This document shows positions 40,001-46,207 of a DNA stretch of 46,207 bases, in pieces. Position 1 is the stretch's first letter, and every line of letters begins with the position of its first letter. A program made the position numbers and the translations under genes. The notes under the pieces are model-generated. The model did no database searches, was not told the DNA's origin, and saw only the letters and a list, made by a program, of their open reading frames with translations. Source of the DNA: Veillonella sp. AM51-8BH (lineage in GTDB: Bacteria; Bacillota; Negativicutes; Veillonellales; Veillonellaceae); assembly GCF_003463825.1 (NCBI RefSeq), contig NZ_QSDY01000011.1, positions 1 to 46,207 on the forward strand, given 5' to 3'.

Positions 40001-40293
40001 AATACGATAGCAATCTTATGAGGCTGATCCATTTCATTTACATGGTAAAAATAGATACGACCATTTCCATTAATTGTACCTGCACTAAGTGTACCACCTA
40101 CTGGTCCTACATATTCAGGGCTATCTGATAGTAGCAATGTATCCGTTTGAGACACCAAACTTGGTGGCAACGGAGAAAACTGAAAATATCCAATTGATTG
40201 TAAATCTATATCACGAGCCTCTACATGGCCTGTAAGCGCAGCCATGGCGGCCATGGCCGCAGCTACACAATATTTTGATTTATAAGAAAACAT
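37006..40293 (-). CDS. Large secreted protein with a very long Ala/Glu/Lys/Arg helix
   Basis: A 1095-residue protein. Residues 1-26 are a signal peptide (AAAMAAMAALTGHVEA). About 27-385 form a folded extracytoplasmic domain of unrecognised family, with no SLH or LPXTG anchor. About 435-1005 is an uninterrupted region built almost only of A, E, K and R with repeats such as KAEEARIAAEAKRAEE. The last 90 residues are Gln/Asn/Pro-rich (QRQPLQNQQYAQQNPMTN). The helix resembles the TolA stalk but is much longer. The EEAR motif recurs mostly every 6, 12 or 18 residues, which does not give a heptad stripe and suggests a single charged helix. It follows whiA by 12 bp (AGAGGT site overlapping the whiA end) and is the last gene of that operon. 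Function unknown; a periplasmic or surface structural role is plausible. Confidence 0.8.
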   Translation of the reverse strand: MFSYKSKYCVAAAMAAMAALTGHVEARDIDLQSIGYFQFSPLPPSLVSQTDTLLLSDSPEYVGPVGGTLSAGTINGNGRIYFYHVNEMDQPHKIAIVLENQSAYPNTVHVMRQLKSVATPDYFAAGRDLSRKDLEHPLDESPNARPLYSLSIPPQGRQLIFSDLENTPVYQDALFTGIVDIKTEAPIFARVMMLPMGMDAVDASHWAKNLPIDEIQLRGTYTGSKRNMEVTTPFDTTLGGAFVEIGNDREDMFINGVDEMQNKAFVRDRGNYGVSYTLKIPTKGNEPFRLYFNPLGGPYSGSFTVKALHQQGARRGQTDTRTYHIGGADGISALGDGTILDSRIMGNYNAGDLLTLNFMPAGASNLPIRFLLIPESLANPQKHQTIAVNVPKDVTDSLGHPTQSGTQIPVGPINGKDTNKGTVDSSKSTMTPAKQAETIAHEETKKLSDKAAADAKKEAQLKKAKDAEEALARKKAEEARIAAEKAELARKAAEAKHAEVERKLAEKAEADRKAAELKAAQEAQAAKEKAALEAKKAEEMRQAEEAKRLEAERKAELDRKVAEARKAEEERKAEMARIEAARKAEADRLEAARKAEEARVAAEAKRLEEERRIEAARIEAARKAEEARQAAEAKARFEAQRAAEKAALEAKKAEEERLAAEAKARLAAQRKAEQEALEARRAEEARKAAEAKAALEAQRAAEQAALEAKRQEDARKAAEAKAALEAQRIEAARKAEEARRAEEARKAEEARIEAARKAEEARVAAEAKRAEEARKAEEARIEAARKAEEARKAEEARRAEEARRLEVARLEAQRKAEQERLEAARKAEEARVSAEAKRQEELRKAEEARIAAEAKRAEELRKAEEARIAAEAKRAEEARRAEEARRIEEARRAEEARKAEEARIAAEARKAEQARLAAERAEAERQAAEAKRIAEERYQAHLEAERKAEEARQQALAQAEVERKAKERAEAIQRVKEQQENARHRAELARQQIEAERKAAQAAKTGPSFSELDDVHEDTPSVTIPNAVSIDELTKPRPTASQNTRRRDQRQPLQNQQYAQQNPMTNGQQDQAPYSSQQDKQNDDQNPPKLYPMGQ
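37420..38990 (-). repeat. 18-bp-based repeat tract encoding the charged helix
   Basis: Degenerate tandem repetition of codons for EEAR-K/R-A-type units (6 residues, 18 bp), interrupted by variant 11-12 residue units. Both strands stay open for long stretches, which creates spurious antisense ORFs. Such a tract may vary in length between strains. Confidence 0.75.
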
Positions 40294-40305
40294 ATATTAA
40301 TACCT

Positions 40306-41253
40306 CTATATTTCTTCAAGCCCCATAGGGTCATACGTAAGTGCTAATGCTTCAATTTTCTTTAAACGATGTCCAATACCCGACTTAGATAATTCGCCAT
40401 CCATCAATTCTTCAAGTTCTTTCAGACTCGCTTCTGGATTGTCCCATCTCAATCTGGCTACAATCCTCAACTTGTCAGGCAATGCATCAATACCAATTTC
40501 TCTATCGATGATTCGAATTGCTTTTACCTGACGTACTGCAGCATCTACAACCTTTTGTAAATTGGCGGTCTCACAGTTTACTTGTCGATTGATTTGATTT
40601 CGCACAGTCTTCATAATGCGCACATTTTCAAACTCCATCAAGGCTGATTGAGCACCCATAATCTGTAAGCAATTCGTTACCGCGTCCCCTTCTTTAAGGT
40701 ATACCACATATTCTTCTTTACGCTCCGTCAATCCTGCATGAATGTGAAAGAGCCGCAATACGTGGATAATTTCCTTTGCAAAATTCTCATTGCCGGTCAT
40801 AAACTCAAGATGATAATCACTTTGTGGCTTATTAACAGAGCCACCACCTAAAAAGGCACCTCGTAAAAAGGCACGTCGTGCCTCCATAGATTTAAGCCAA
40901 CTACGAGGGATTTGTTCAGTTACAGGCCATAAAGCAAGATCTTCTAAAGCCTGTCGCCCTTCTATGGATGGCTCCACAGATAGGGTATACATATTTTTCT
41001 TACGCAAGTTAAGCCCTTGTCGTACTAATACATTGGTAGGCAATTCATATTGTTTCTTTAAAATGCCTAACAAGCGACGAGCTACTGCATTATTTGCAGT
41101 AGCTAATCTAATACCAACAGCGCCCTTCATCCCCAGAATGATAGATCCACCCATGCGCAATAAGCAAGACGCTTCAATTTTCATGGCCACATCTGCATCA
41201 CTAGAGGATTCATATTGGCATAATTCATTTTTTACATCTTCAGCAAATGACAT
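40306..41253 (-). CDS. whiA: WhiA family DNA-binding protein
   Basis: A 315-residue protein with an N-terminal LAGLIDADG-like (homing-endonuclease-derived) domain, seen as RRAFLRGAFLGGGSVNKPQSDYHLEF (split here: RRAFLRGAFLGGGSV then YHLEF, about 127-150), and a C-terminal helix-turn-helix (PEASLKELEELMDGELSKSG, about 274-293). WhiA controls sporulation in Streptomyces and affects cell division in Bacillus; Veillonella does not sporulate. It follows yvcK by 15 bp in the conserved rapZ-yvcK-whiA order. Confidence 0.96.
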   Translation of the reverse strand: MSFAEDVKNELCQYESSSDADVAMKIEASCLLRMGGSIILGMKGAVGIRLATANNAVARRLLGILKKQYELPTNVLVRQGLNLRKKNMYTLSVEPSIEGRQALEDLALWPVTEQIPRSWLKSMEARRAFLRGAFLGGGSVNKPQSDYHLEFMTGNENFAKEIIHVLRLFHIHAGLTERKEEYVVYLKEGDAVTNCLQIMGAQSALMEFENVRIMKTVRNQINRQVNCETANLQKVVDAAVRQVKAIRIIDREIGIDALPDKLRIVARLRWDNPEASLKELEELMDGELSKSGIGHRLKKIEALALTYDPMGLEEI

Positions 41254-41268
41254 AGGTATCCCTTCTCA

Positions 41269-42618
41269 TTAATGATCATCTCGTTGGAGATAATACTCTA
41301 AGATATGTGGTTCAGTATCCGATTGCATGGCATGAACAATATCCATAATTACTTTACCTAACCGTTCTGGATCATGAACAGCTGGCTTTTTCGAACTAAT
41401 TAAAGTAGCCCGAATCGTGCGAATCCCTTTAGCTTGTAGTTTCTTAGTATCTAATGCCACAGGCTCAGAGCCTACTGCACTATATTGTTCTACCATTTGA
41501 ATTGGTAGTGGCCCATCGTTTGCCAGTACAGTATCTACGATGCCTTCCCCACCATGAGCGATGAGAGCCTCCACATGATCACTAAGTGTATAGCCCGATG
41601 TTTCACCAGGTTGAGTCATAACATTAGCAATATAAATCTTATTTGCCTTACTAGCACATATATGAGATGCAATTTTATCAGTTAACAAGTTTGGAATGAT
41701 ACTTGTATATAAGCTACCAGGTCCAAAAATGATGACATCGGCTTCATCGATAGCACGTAATGCAGCACCTTCCGGCTTTGGTTGCGCAGGTTCGCTATAC
41801 ATATGACGAATGGTTTTACCAGCGTTTGGAATATTACTTTCACCTTCTACAATGGTACCATCGGTCATCTCTGCTACCAATTTAATAAACTCTGTAGATG
41901 AAGGAATTACACGACCTCGTACACGTAGTAATTTACTAGCCGCTTCAAGTGCTTCTTCCACATCGCCATCGTATACTTGAGCAAGTGCTGTAATAAAGAG
42001 ATTGCCAAAGCTATGGCCAGATAGCTCATTTTCCCCTTCAAAGCGGTAGCGGAAAAGATTTTCCATAACCCCTTCTTGTTCTGCTAATGCGACCAAGCAG
42101 TTTCGTAAGTCACCAGGAGCAATCATTTTAAAATCTTCCCGCAAACGACCTGATGAACCACCATCATCAGCTACTGTAACAATAGCTGATAAATTAGATG
42201 TGTGTGTTTTCAACCCACGCAATAGATTAGATAATCCTGTACCACCGCCGATAACAACGATTTTAGGACCTTTATCAAGGCGTATATTTTGGAAGATAAT
42301 ATCCGATACCTTACTATCAGGATTAGGCAGTACAGCACGAATAATCGTTTTAATAACCTTACTAGTACCGATTAGCATTAAAACGGCACCAATCGATAAT
42401 ATAACTGCACCCACAGCAATGAGCACATTATAATTGTAAAAGCCCGTCATATTATAGGAAAAGGCCAATACAACATCTTCAAGAACGGCAAGCCATTGAT
42501 AGTTAAACATCAATGATATGCCAATGATTAAAAGACCTACACCACAACTAAATAGGGCAAGCCAACGTTTTATATTTAGGCCCGGTATAAGCCACCGAAA
42601 CCATCTTTTTCGCAACAT
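41269..42618 (-). CDS. yvcK: YvcK family (gluconeogenesis factor) protein
   Basis: A 449-residue protein with two N-terminal membrane helices (about 15-37 and 60-85) before the YvcK/CofD-like core, which starts VVIGGGTGLSNLLRGLK (about 121-137) and includes VADDGGSSGRLRED and GPGSLYTSIIPNLL. YvcK proteins bind UDP-sugars and help balance carbon use and wall synthesis in Bacillus. The membrane-anchored N-terminus is longer than in Bacillus YvcK. It lies 8 bp after rapZ. Confidence 0.93.
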   Translation of the reverse strand: MLRKRWFRWLIPGLNIKRWLALFSCGVGLLIIGISLMFNYQWLAVLEDVVLAFSYNMTGFYNYNVLIAVGAVILSIGAVLMLIGTSKVIKTIIRAVLPNPDSKVSDIIFQNIRLDKGPKIVVIGGGTGLSNLLRGLKTHTSNLSAIVTVADDGGSSGRLREDFKMIAPGDLRNCLVALAEQEGVMENLFRYRFEGENELSGHSFGNLFITALAQVYDGDVEEALEAASKLLRVRGRVIPSSTEFIKLVAEMTDGTIVEGESNIPNAGKTIRHMYSEPAQPKPEGAALRAIDEADVIIFGPGSLYTSIIPNLLTDKIASHICASKANKIYIANVMTQPGETSGYTLSDHVEALIAHGGEGIVDTVLANDGPLPIQMVEQYSAVGSEPVALDTKKLQAKGIRTIRATLISSKKPAVHDPERLGKVIMDIVHAMQSDTEPHILEYYLQRDDH

Positions 42619-42626
42619 AAGAACCC

Positions 42627-43544
42627 CTATCTAGTTACCAAGTGTTTTATTTCATGAGGATTGTAATCTTCTTCTACATTATTTTTCATCATATCTCGAT
42701 GTTCTACGGAAACACGATACCCCTTTTCTAATAGATGGGAATATAATGCTTCTGCCATGGCCACAGATCTATGCATACCGCCAGTACAACCTACAGCCAC
42801 GATAAATTGAGATTTCCCTTCTTGCTCATAATTAGGTACAAGGAAATCTATGGTATCAAAGTATCGTTTTTTAAACTCCTCTGTAACCTCAAAGGAGTGA
42901 ATGTATTCATTAACAGCTTTCACACGGCCTGTTTTATGACGGAAATCTGGAATATAAAATGGATTTGGTAAGAATCGAACATCCCAAACCATATCAGCAT
43001 CTAAAGGGAGACCATATTTAAAACCAAAGCTCACTACTGTAATAGACATGCCATGACCTTCGTCTACTTGAGTAAAGCGAGTTTTTAAATACTCTTTCAA
43101 GCTAGCTGTCTTCATATTTGTTGTATCAATAATAAAGTCTGCTTTATGACGTACAGAATTTAAAATTTGACGCTCATCTTTTAATCCTGTAGTAATCATT
43201 CCATCTGGAGCTAACGGATGGCTGCGACGACTTTCTTTATATCTTCTAATTAAAGTCTCATCTGTAGCATCCATAAAGACGATTTCATAATCTACCTTCA
43301 TTTCTCTCAATGTTTCAAGAGAGGAGGAAAGAGCTTCAAAGAATTCACCACCCCGGATATCTACAACCAAAGCCACACGGTTTGTACGTTCCCCACCTTG
43401 TCGACAAATCTCACTTAACTTAGGAATAAGTACAGGAGGAATATTATCAATACATAGATAGCCCATATCCTCTAGGGCCTGTAATACTTGAGTTTTACCA
43501 GCACCAGACATGCCAGTAACGATTAATAAACGAAAGGCTTCCAT
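42627..43544 (-). CDS. rapZ: RapZ/YvcJ family nucleotide-binding protein
   Basis: A 305-residue protein with an N-terminal P-loop (LLIVTGMSGAGKTQVLQALED, given here as GMSGAGKTQ at about 12-20), VVDIRGGEF (near 60), and the conserved C-terminal domain GCTGGMHRSVAMAE (near 250). In E. coli RapZ is an RNA adaptor controlling GlcN-6-P synthase; in Bacillus YvcJ has nucleotide hydrolysis activity. Which role applies here is not known. The gene is second in its operon, 12 bp after the HAD gene. Confidence 0.94.
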   Translation of the reverse strand: MEAFRLLIVTGMSGAGKTQVLQALEDMGYLCIDNIPPVLIPKLSEICRQGGERTNRVALVVDIRGGEFFEALSSSLETLREMKVDYEIVFMDATDETLIRRYKESRRSHPLAPDGMITTGLKDERQILNSVRHKADFIIDTTNMKTASLKEYLKTRFTQVDEGHGMSITVVSFGFKYGLPLDADMVWDVRFLPNPFYIPDFRHKTGRVKAVNEYIHSFEVTEEFKKRYFDTIDFLVPNYEQEGKSQFIVAVGCTGGMHRSVAMAEALYSHLLEKGYRVSVEHRDMMKNNVEEDYNPHEIKHLVTR

Positions 43545-43556
43545 AGTTTTACTCCA

Positions 43557-44369
43557 TTATAAAAGATTCTCTTCGATCCAATGAGCCACACCATCATCAT
43601 TATGATGTCCACATACTTCATTAGCCACAGATTTTACATGTTCTGTTGCATTTGAAACAGCTACTGAATATCCCGTTTCACTAAGCATAGAAATATCATT
43701 TTCAGCATTACCAAAAGAAATTATATGTTCTAAACCAATGTTATTATCCATAGCTAATTGAGCTAATGCACGTCCTTTTGATACATTAGGGGCAGTAATC
43801 TCAAGAAAATCTCGCTGACTGCGTACCAATGTAACTTCATTACCAACTAAAGGCGTTAAGATATCAATAATTCGATCAATGCCCTCTTCTGTATCGATAG
43901 CAATAAGCTTATTAGGTTCCGTGGAAAGCGTATAGATTATATCGCCTAAAAACTCAGGTACAGCTCCAGTTTGCTGTTCATACCGATCAGATTGCCAATT
44001 TCTATGATGGCATAATAAATGATCATTTACATACGATTGTATATGCCAATCATAGTGTTGACCGAGTTCAAAAATACGATGTACTACATCAATAGGAACC
44101 GTTTGTTCGAATAACTTATATCCCGTTTCTAACTCCTGAATTAAGCCCCCAGAAAATAAAATCATGGGCACATTACCAAGCTGTAATGCAGTTCCAATTG
44201 GTTTTGCCGTCAGATACATGCGTCCAGTTGCAATTGTTATACCAATTCCCTTCTGCTGCAAGCGATGCAATACATCAACTGTATACGCAGAAACTGTATT
44301 ATCACTTCGAACTAACGTCTCATCACAATCGATGGCTACCATTTTTATATGAGAAAAAGAAGGATTCAT
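43557..44369 (-). CDS. Cof-type HAD family hydrolase
   Basis: From the ATG at 44369 (AAGGAGGT just upstream) the product is 270 residues; an in-frame GTG at 44384 lies within the ribosome site and is not the start. It has the HAD motif I as AIDCDETLVRSD (Asp nucleophile region; the usual DGTL is DETL here), TIATGRMYLTAK (motif II Thr region), and the late KGRALAQLAM and SFGNAENDISML motifs of the Cof/YidA group. These are mostly sugar-phosphate or flavin phosphatases; the substrate is unknown. First gene of the rapZ-whiA operon. Confidence 0.9.
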   Translation of the reverse strand: MNPSFSHIKMVAIDCDETLVRSDNTVSAYTVDVLHRLQQKGIGITIATGRMYLTAKPIGTALQLGNVPMILFSGGLIQELETGYKLFEQTVPIDVVHRIFELGQHYDWHIQSYVNDHLLCHHRNWQSDRYEQQTGAVPEFLGDIIYTLSTEPNKLIAIDTEEGIDRIIDILTPLVGNEVTLVRSQRDFLEITAPNVSKGRALAQLAMDNNIGLEHIISFGNAENDISMLSETGYSVAVSNATEHVKSVANEVCGHHNDDGVAHWIEENLL

Positions 44370-44404
44370 TCTTACCTCCTTCACAAGAAAATCTAATACT
44401 CTTT

Positions 44405-44410
44405 ATTATA
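44405..44410 (-). promoter_or_regulatory. Extended -10 promoter of the HAD-rapZ-yvcK-whiA operon
   Basis: TATAAT on the minus strand preceded by TGG (extended -10), about 35 bp upstream of the ATG at 44369. A -35 is not obvious. The rest of the 44411-44600 gap is AT-rich with no gene seen. Confidence 0.5.
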
Positions 44411-44607
44411 CCATTTATAATACTTATATAGATAGAAATATACAGTAATCCTCTATCAAAAATATTTTACTTCTCCCAGTAACAGAGCTTATAAATCACA
44501 AAATAAAAGATAAGTATTATTTGTATATAAGTTGATCTTTAATATTAAAATTGCATAATAAAAGGCATTCTATATCAATTTGTTATAGGAATCTATAGAT
44601 TATTCAT

Positions 44608-44634
44608 AAAAAAAGAGACTCCCGAAGGAGTCCC
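44608..44634 (-). terminator. Terminator of the OmpM-like porin gene
   Basis: On the minus strand, GGGACTCC, a TTCG tetraloop and GGAGTC, then seven T. A stable C(UUCG)G hairpin about 22 bp past the porin stop. Confidence 0.9.
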
Positions 44635-44656
44635 TTTTATATGGTTAACTATCAAA

Positions 44657-45868
44657 TTAGAATTTGTAGTTAAGGTCTGCACGGTAGAAGTCGTTAAGAT
44701 CAGCACCGTCTTGAGTTTTCCAGTCGAAACCGTAGTTAGCGGACAAGCCAACGTTGTTTTGCAATGCATAGTTAACGGAAGCCATCCAACCTTTAGCATT
44801 TGTAGTGTAAAGGTGGTTGTAAGTAGTATCAACGATAGGAGCGTTAGCTTTAGCGTTGAAGTATTGGCCTTTAACATCCCAAGAACCTTTTTTAGCGATG
44901 TTGTAGTCGCCAAAGCCAAGACCTGCAGTCCAAGCTTGAGATTCATCAACGTGGGAGTCTTTCAACCATTCGCCACCAACCCAAACTTTGTCGAAGTTAG
45001 CATCAGCGTTGAAGCCGTAGATATTTTTGTAACCATTAGTGCTATCTTGGTTTACACGATCGTAGAAACCACCAACCATAGTGTGTTTACCTACTTTACC
45101 TTTTAAGCCAAGGTAAGTGTTAGTTACGTTTTGGTCTTTAGTTAAGCCAGCTGCTTCGCCGGATACCATGTAACCGTAAGCTGCTTGAGCCATAATTTTG
45201 TCGTTACCAGCGTTCAATTGAGCACCGTCGAAAGTACCATCAAATGCTAAGCCACCACCAACAACTTGACCGAAACGGCCAGCTTTCAAAGATACGCGTT
45301 CACCGAATTTATGGTTAACATATGCGCGATCGATTTGAGCGTCTGCATTACCACCGTTTTGGGAGTTACCCAATTCGAAGTTACCAGAAGTCAAACGAAC
45401 AACTGCGTCAGTGCGATCGTTTACTTTTGCATTGAATTGTACACGAGCACGAGCGTCGAATTTGGATTTAGCATGTTCAGCATCTTGGTAACGAAGACGA
45501 GCATCACCAGTAACTTTTACGTTACCTACGCGGTCTTCCAAGCGAGCTACACGAACGCCCAAGTTGTTCAATTCGTTGGAGAATTCATCAGCCAAACGGT
45601 TGATCATAGCTTGTTGTTCAGCGTTAGCGCGGTCTTGGTTAGCCATAGCTTTAGCTACCATTTGAGCCATTTCGTAACGAGTGATGTTGTTTTGGCCTTT
45701 GAAAGTGCCATCTGGGTAACCATTAACGATACCAGCGTTTGCCAATTGGGAAACTGCTTGGTATGCCCAAGAATCTGGAGTTACATCGGAGAATGGGTTA
45801 GCTGCGAATGCAGTAGTTACACCCAAAACTGCTGTTGCTGCGAAAATTGCTGCGAATTGTTTTTTCAT
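44657..45868 (-). CDS. ompM: OmpM-like SLH-domain outer-membrane porin
   Basis: A 403-residue protein. Signal peptide about 1-22 (cleavage after TTAFA); one SLH domain (about 24-75: NPFSDVTPDSWAYQAVSQLA; GIVNGYPDGTFKGQNNITRY), which in Negativicutes binds peptidoglycan secondary polymers and tethers the outer membrane; a coiled segment (about 78-115: ANAEQQAMINRLADEF, NNLGVRVARLEDRVG); then a beta-barrel (about 118-403) of alternating strands ending in the outer-membrane signature terminal Phe (YRADLNYKF). The layout matches the OmpM porin family of Veillonella, a main link between cell wall and outer membrane. It is monocistronic, with a strong promoter and a UUCG terminator, consistent with high expression. 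Several paralogues are known in the genus, so the exact orthologue is not fixed. Confidence 0.92.
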   Translation of the reverse strand: MKKQFAAIFAATAVLGVTTAFAANPFSDVTPDSWAYQAVSQLANAGIVNGYPDGTFKGQNNITRYEMAQMVAKAMANQDRANAEQQAMINRLADEFSNELNNLGVRVARLEDRVGNVKVTGDARLRYQDAEHAKSKFDARARVQFNAKVNDRTDAVVRLTSGNFELGNSQNGGNADAQIDRAYVNHKFGERVSLKAGRFGQVVGGGLAFDGTFDGAQLNAGNDKIMAQAAYGYMVSGEAAGLTKDQNVTNTYLGLKGKVGKHTMVGGFYDRVNQDSTNGYKNIYGFNADANFDKVWVGGEWLKDSHVDESQAWTAGLGFGDYNIAKKGSWDVKGQYFNAKANAPIVDTTYNHLYTTNAKGWMASVNYALQNNVGLSANYGFDWKTQDGADLNDFYRADLNYKF

Positions 45869-46031
45869 AGTTGAATTCCTTCTTTCTGAAAAAAATAGAA
45901 ATATTAAATGTTACAAGTCATAACATTCACATTCTACTCTGTTCTTCAGATTAAGAATTTTTGGGAGTGTCCACGTTTCCTCGCCACATTCTACATCGAA
46001 GTTCTTCGTTTCATGTGTTTGTTACTTCTTG
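45869..46031 (-). promoter_or_regulatory. Long 5' leader of the porin gene
   Basis: About 160 nt between the expected transcription start and the porin ATG, with no ORF. It can form a small hairpin with CGAAG and CTTCG arms near 46000-46011. The ribosome site is AGAAAGAAGGAA just before the ATG. The length could give stability or control of a highly expressed mRNA. Confidence 0.45.
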
Positions 46032-46038
46032 TAGGGTG

Positions 46039-46067
46039 ATATTAGCACAACCTAATTTTCGTGTAAA
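46039..46067 (-). promoter_or_regulatory. Promoter of the OmpM-like porin gene
   Basis: TTTACA (46062-46067), 17 bp, TAATAT (46039-46044) on the minus strand, with A/T-rich upstream sequence. Upstream to the end of the window (46068-46207) no gene is seen. Confidence 0.7.
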
Positions 46068-46207
46068 CCCTTTTTTCTCAATTTCATTCTCATTATAAAA
46101 ATTTTATAATTTAAAATGACCCAAAATTCAGATTTTATCTGGTTTTATAAGGTTCTATTTTTTTTCACTAAAAAAATCAAATTTATCTTTTTTCATACCA
46201 AATGAGA

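Noticed and set aside
45266..45874. 202-codon plus-strand open frame opposite the porin gene
   Set aside because: Antisense shadow of a well-supported porin gene; no ribosome site and unusual Cys/Ser/Val composition.
46079..46096. Fur-box-like sequence upstream of the porin promoter
   Set aside because: About 11 of 19 positions match the classic Fur consensus and one half is poor; in AT-rich DNA this is expected by chance.

Overview
The window looks like a chromosomal segment of a Veillonella species or a close relative in the Negativicutes, the diderm Firmicutes. The basis is low GC content, Firmicute-type gene order (ylxM-ffh-rpsP-khpA-ylqD-rimM-trmD; rapZ-yvcK-whiA; a PyrR-type pyr leader), and outer-membrane features. 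The clearest of these is an SLH-domain porin of the OmpM type at the right end. No tRNA, rRNA, CRISPR array, insertion sequence or prophage was seen. Nearly all genes lie on the minus strand.

Layout, left to right. 131-1306: MFS transporter. 1530-10514: a long minus-strand block read as ruvC-ruvA-ruvB-spoIID-like-queA-tgt-yajC-folate cyclo-ligase-secD-secF (Holliday-junction repair, queuosine tRNA modification, Sec accessory proteins). 10717-18077: an apparent operon that starts at trmD. It runs through a duplicated membrane/ATP-grasp cluster (DUF4178-B, YjfM-like-B, glutathionylspermidine-synthase-like ligase, DUF4178-A, DUF350, YjfM-like-A) and ends with a TM1570-type SPOUT methyltransferase and yebC. 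18199-21367: the SRP/ribosome-maturation operon. 21601-27172: a frameshifted RclA-like (hypothiocyanous acid reductase family) gene, an ECF transporter S component, a copper P-type ATPase, a YigZ protein and a small orphan ORF. 27344-28234: LysR regulator. 28443-36653: the pyrimidine operon pyrB-pyrC-carA-carB-pyrK-pyrD, behind a strong promoter and an attenuator leader of PyrR type. 37006-44369: HAD phosphatase-rapZ-yvcK-whiA followed by a 1095-residue secreted protein with about 570 residues of Ala/Glu/Lys/Arg-rich helix. 44657-45868: the OmpM-like porin, with its own promoter and a leader of about 160 nt.

The most interesting unit is the cluster at 12094-17265. It combines an ATP-grasp amide ligase, a DUF350 four-helix membrane protein, and paired copies of a DUF4178 membrane protein and a YjfM/YgiB-like membrane protein. 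The YjfM-like copies share a conserved C-terminal tail. The cluster is translationally coupled to trmD and sits between trmD and a SPOUT methyltransferase gene that is trmD's neighbour in some other bacteria. It recalls the E. coli yjf/ygiBC genes but is duplicated and lacks a PspA-like member. Its function is unknown.

Three genes (yajC, the rclA-like gene and pyrC) are each broken by one apparent missing base. In all three, adding one A to a sense-strand A run restores a convincing protein. This shared pattern points more to sequencing or assembly error than to gene decay, but it needs checking.
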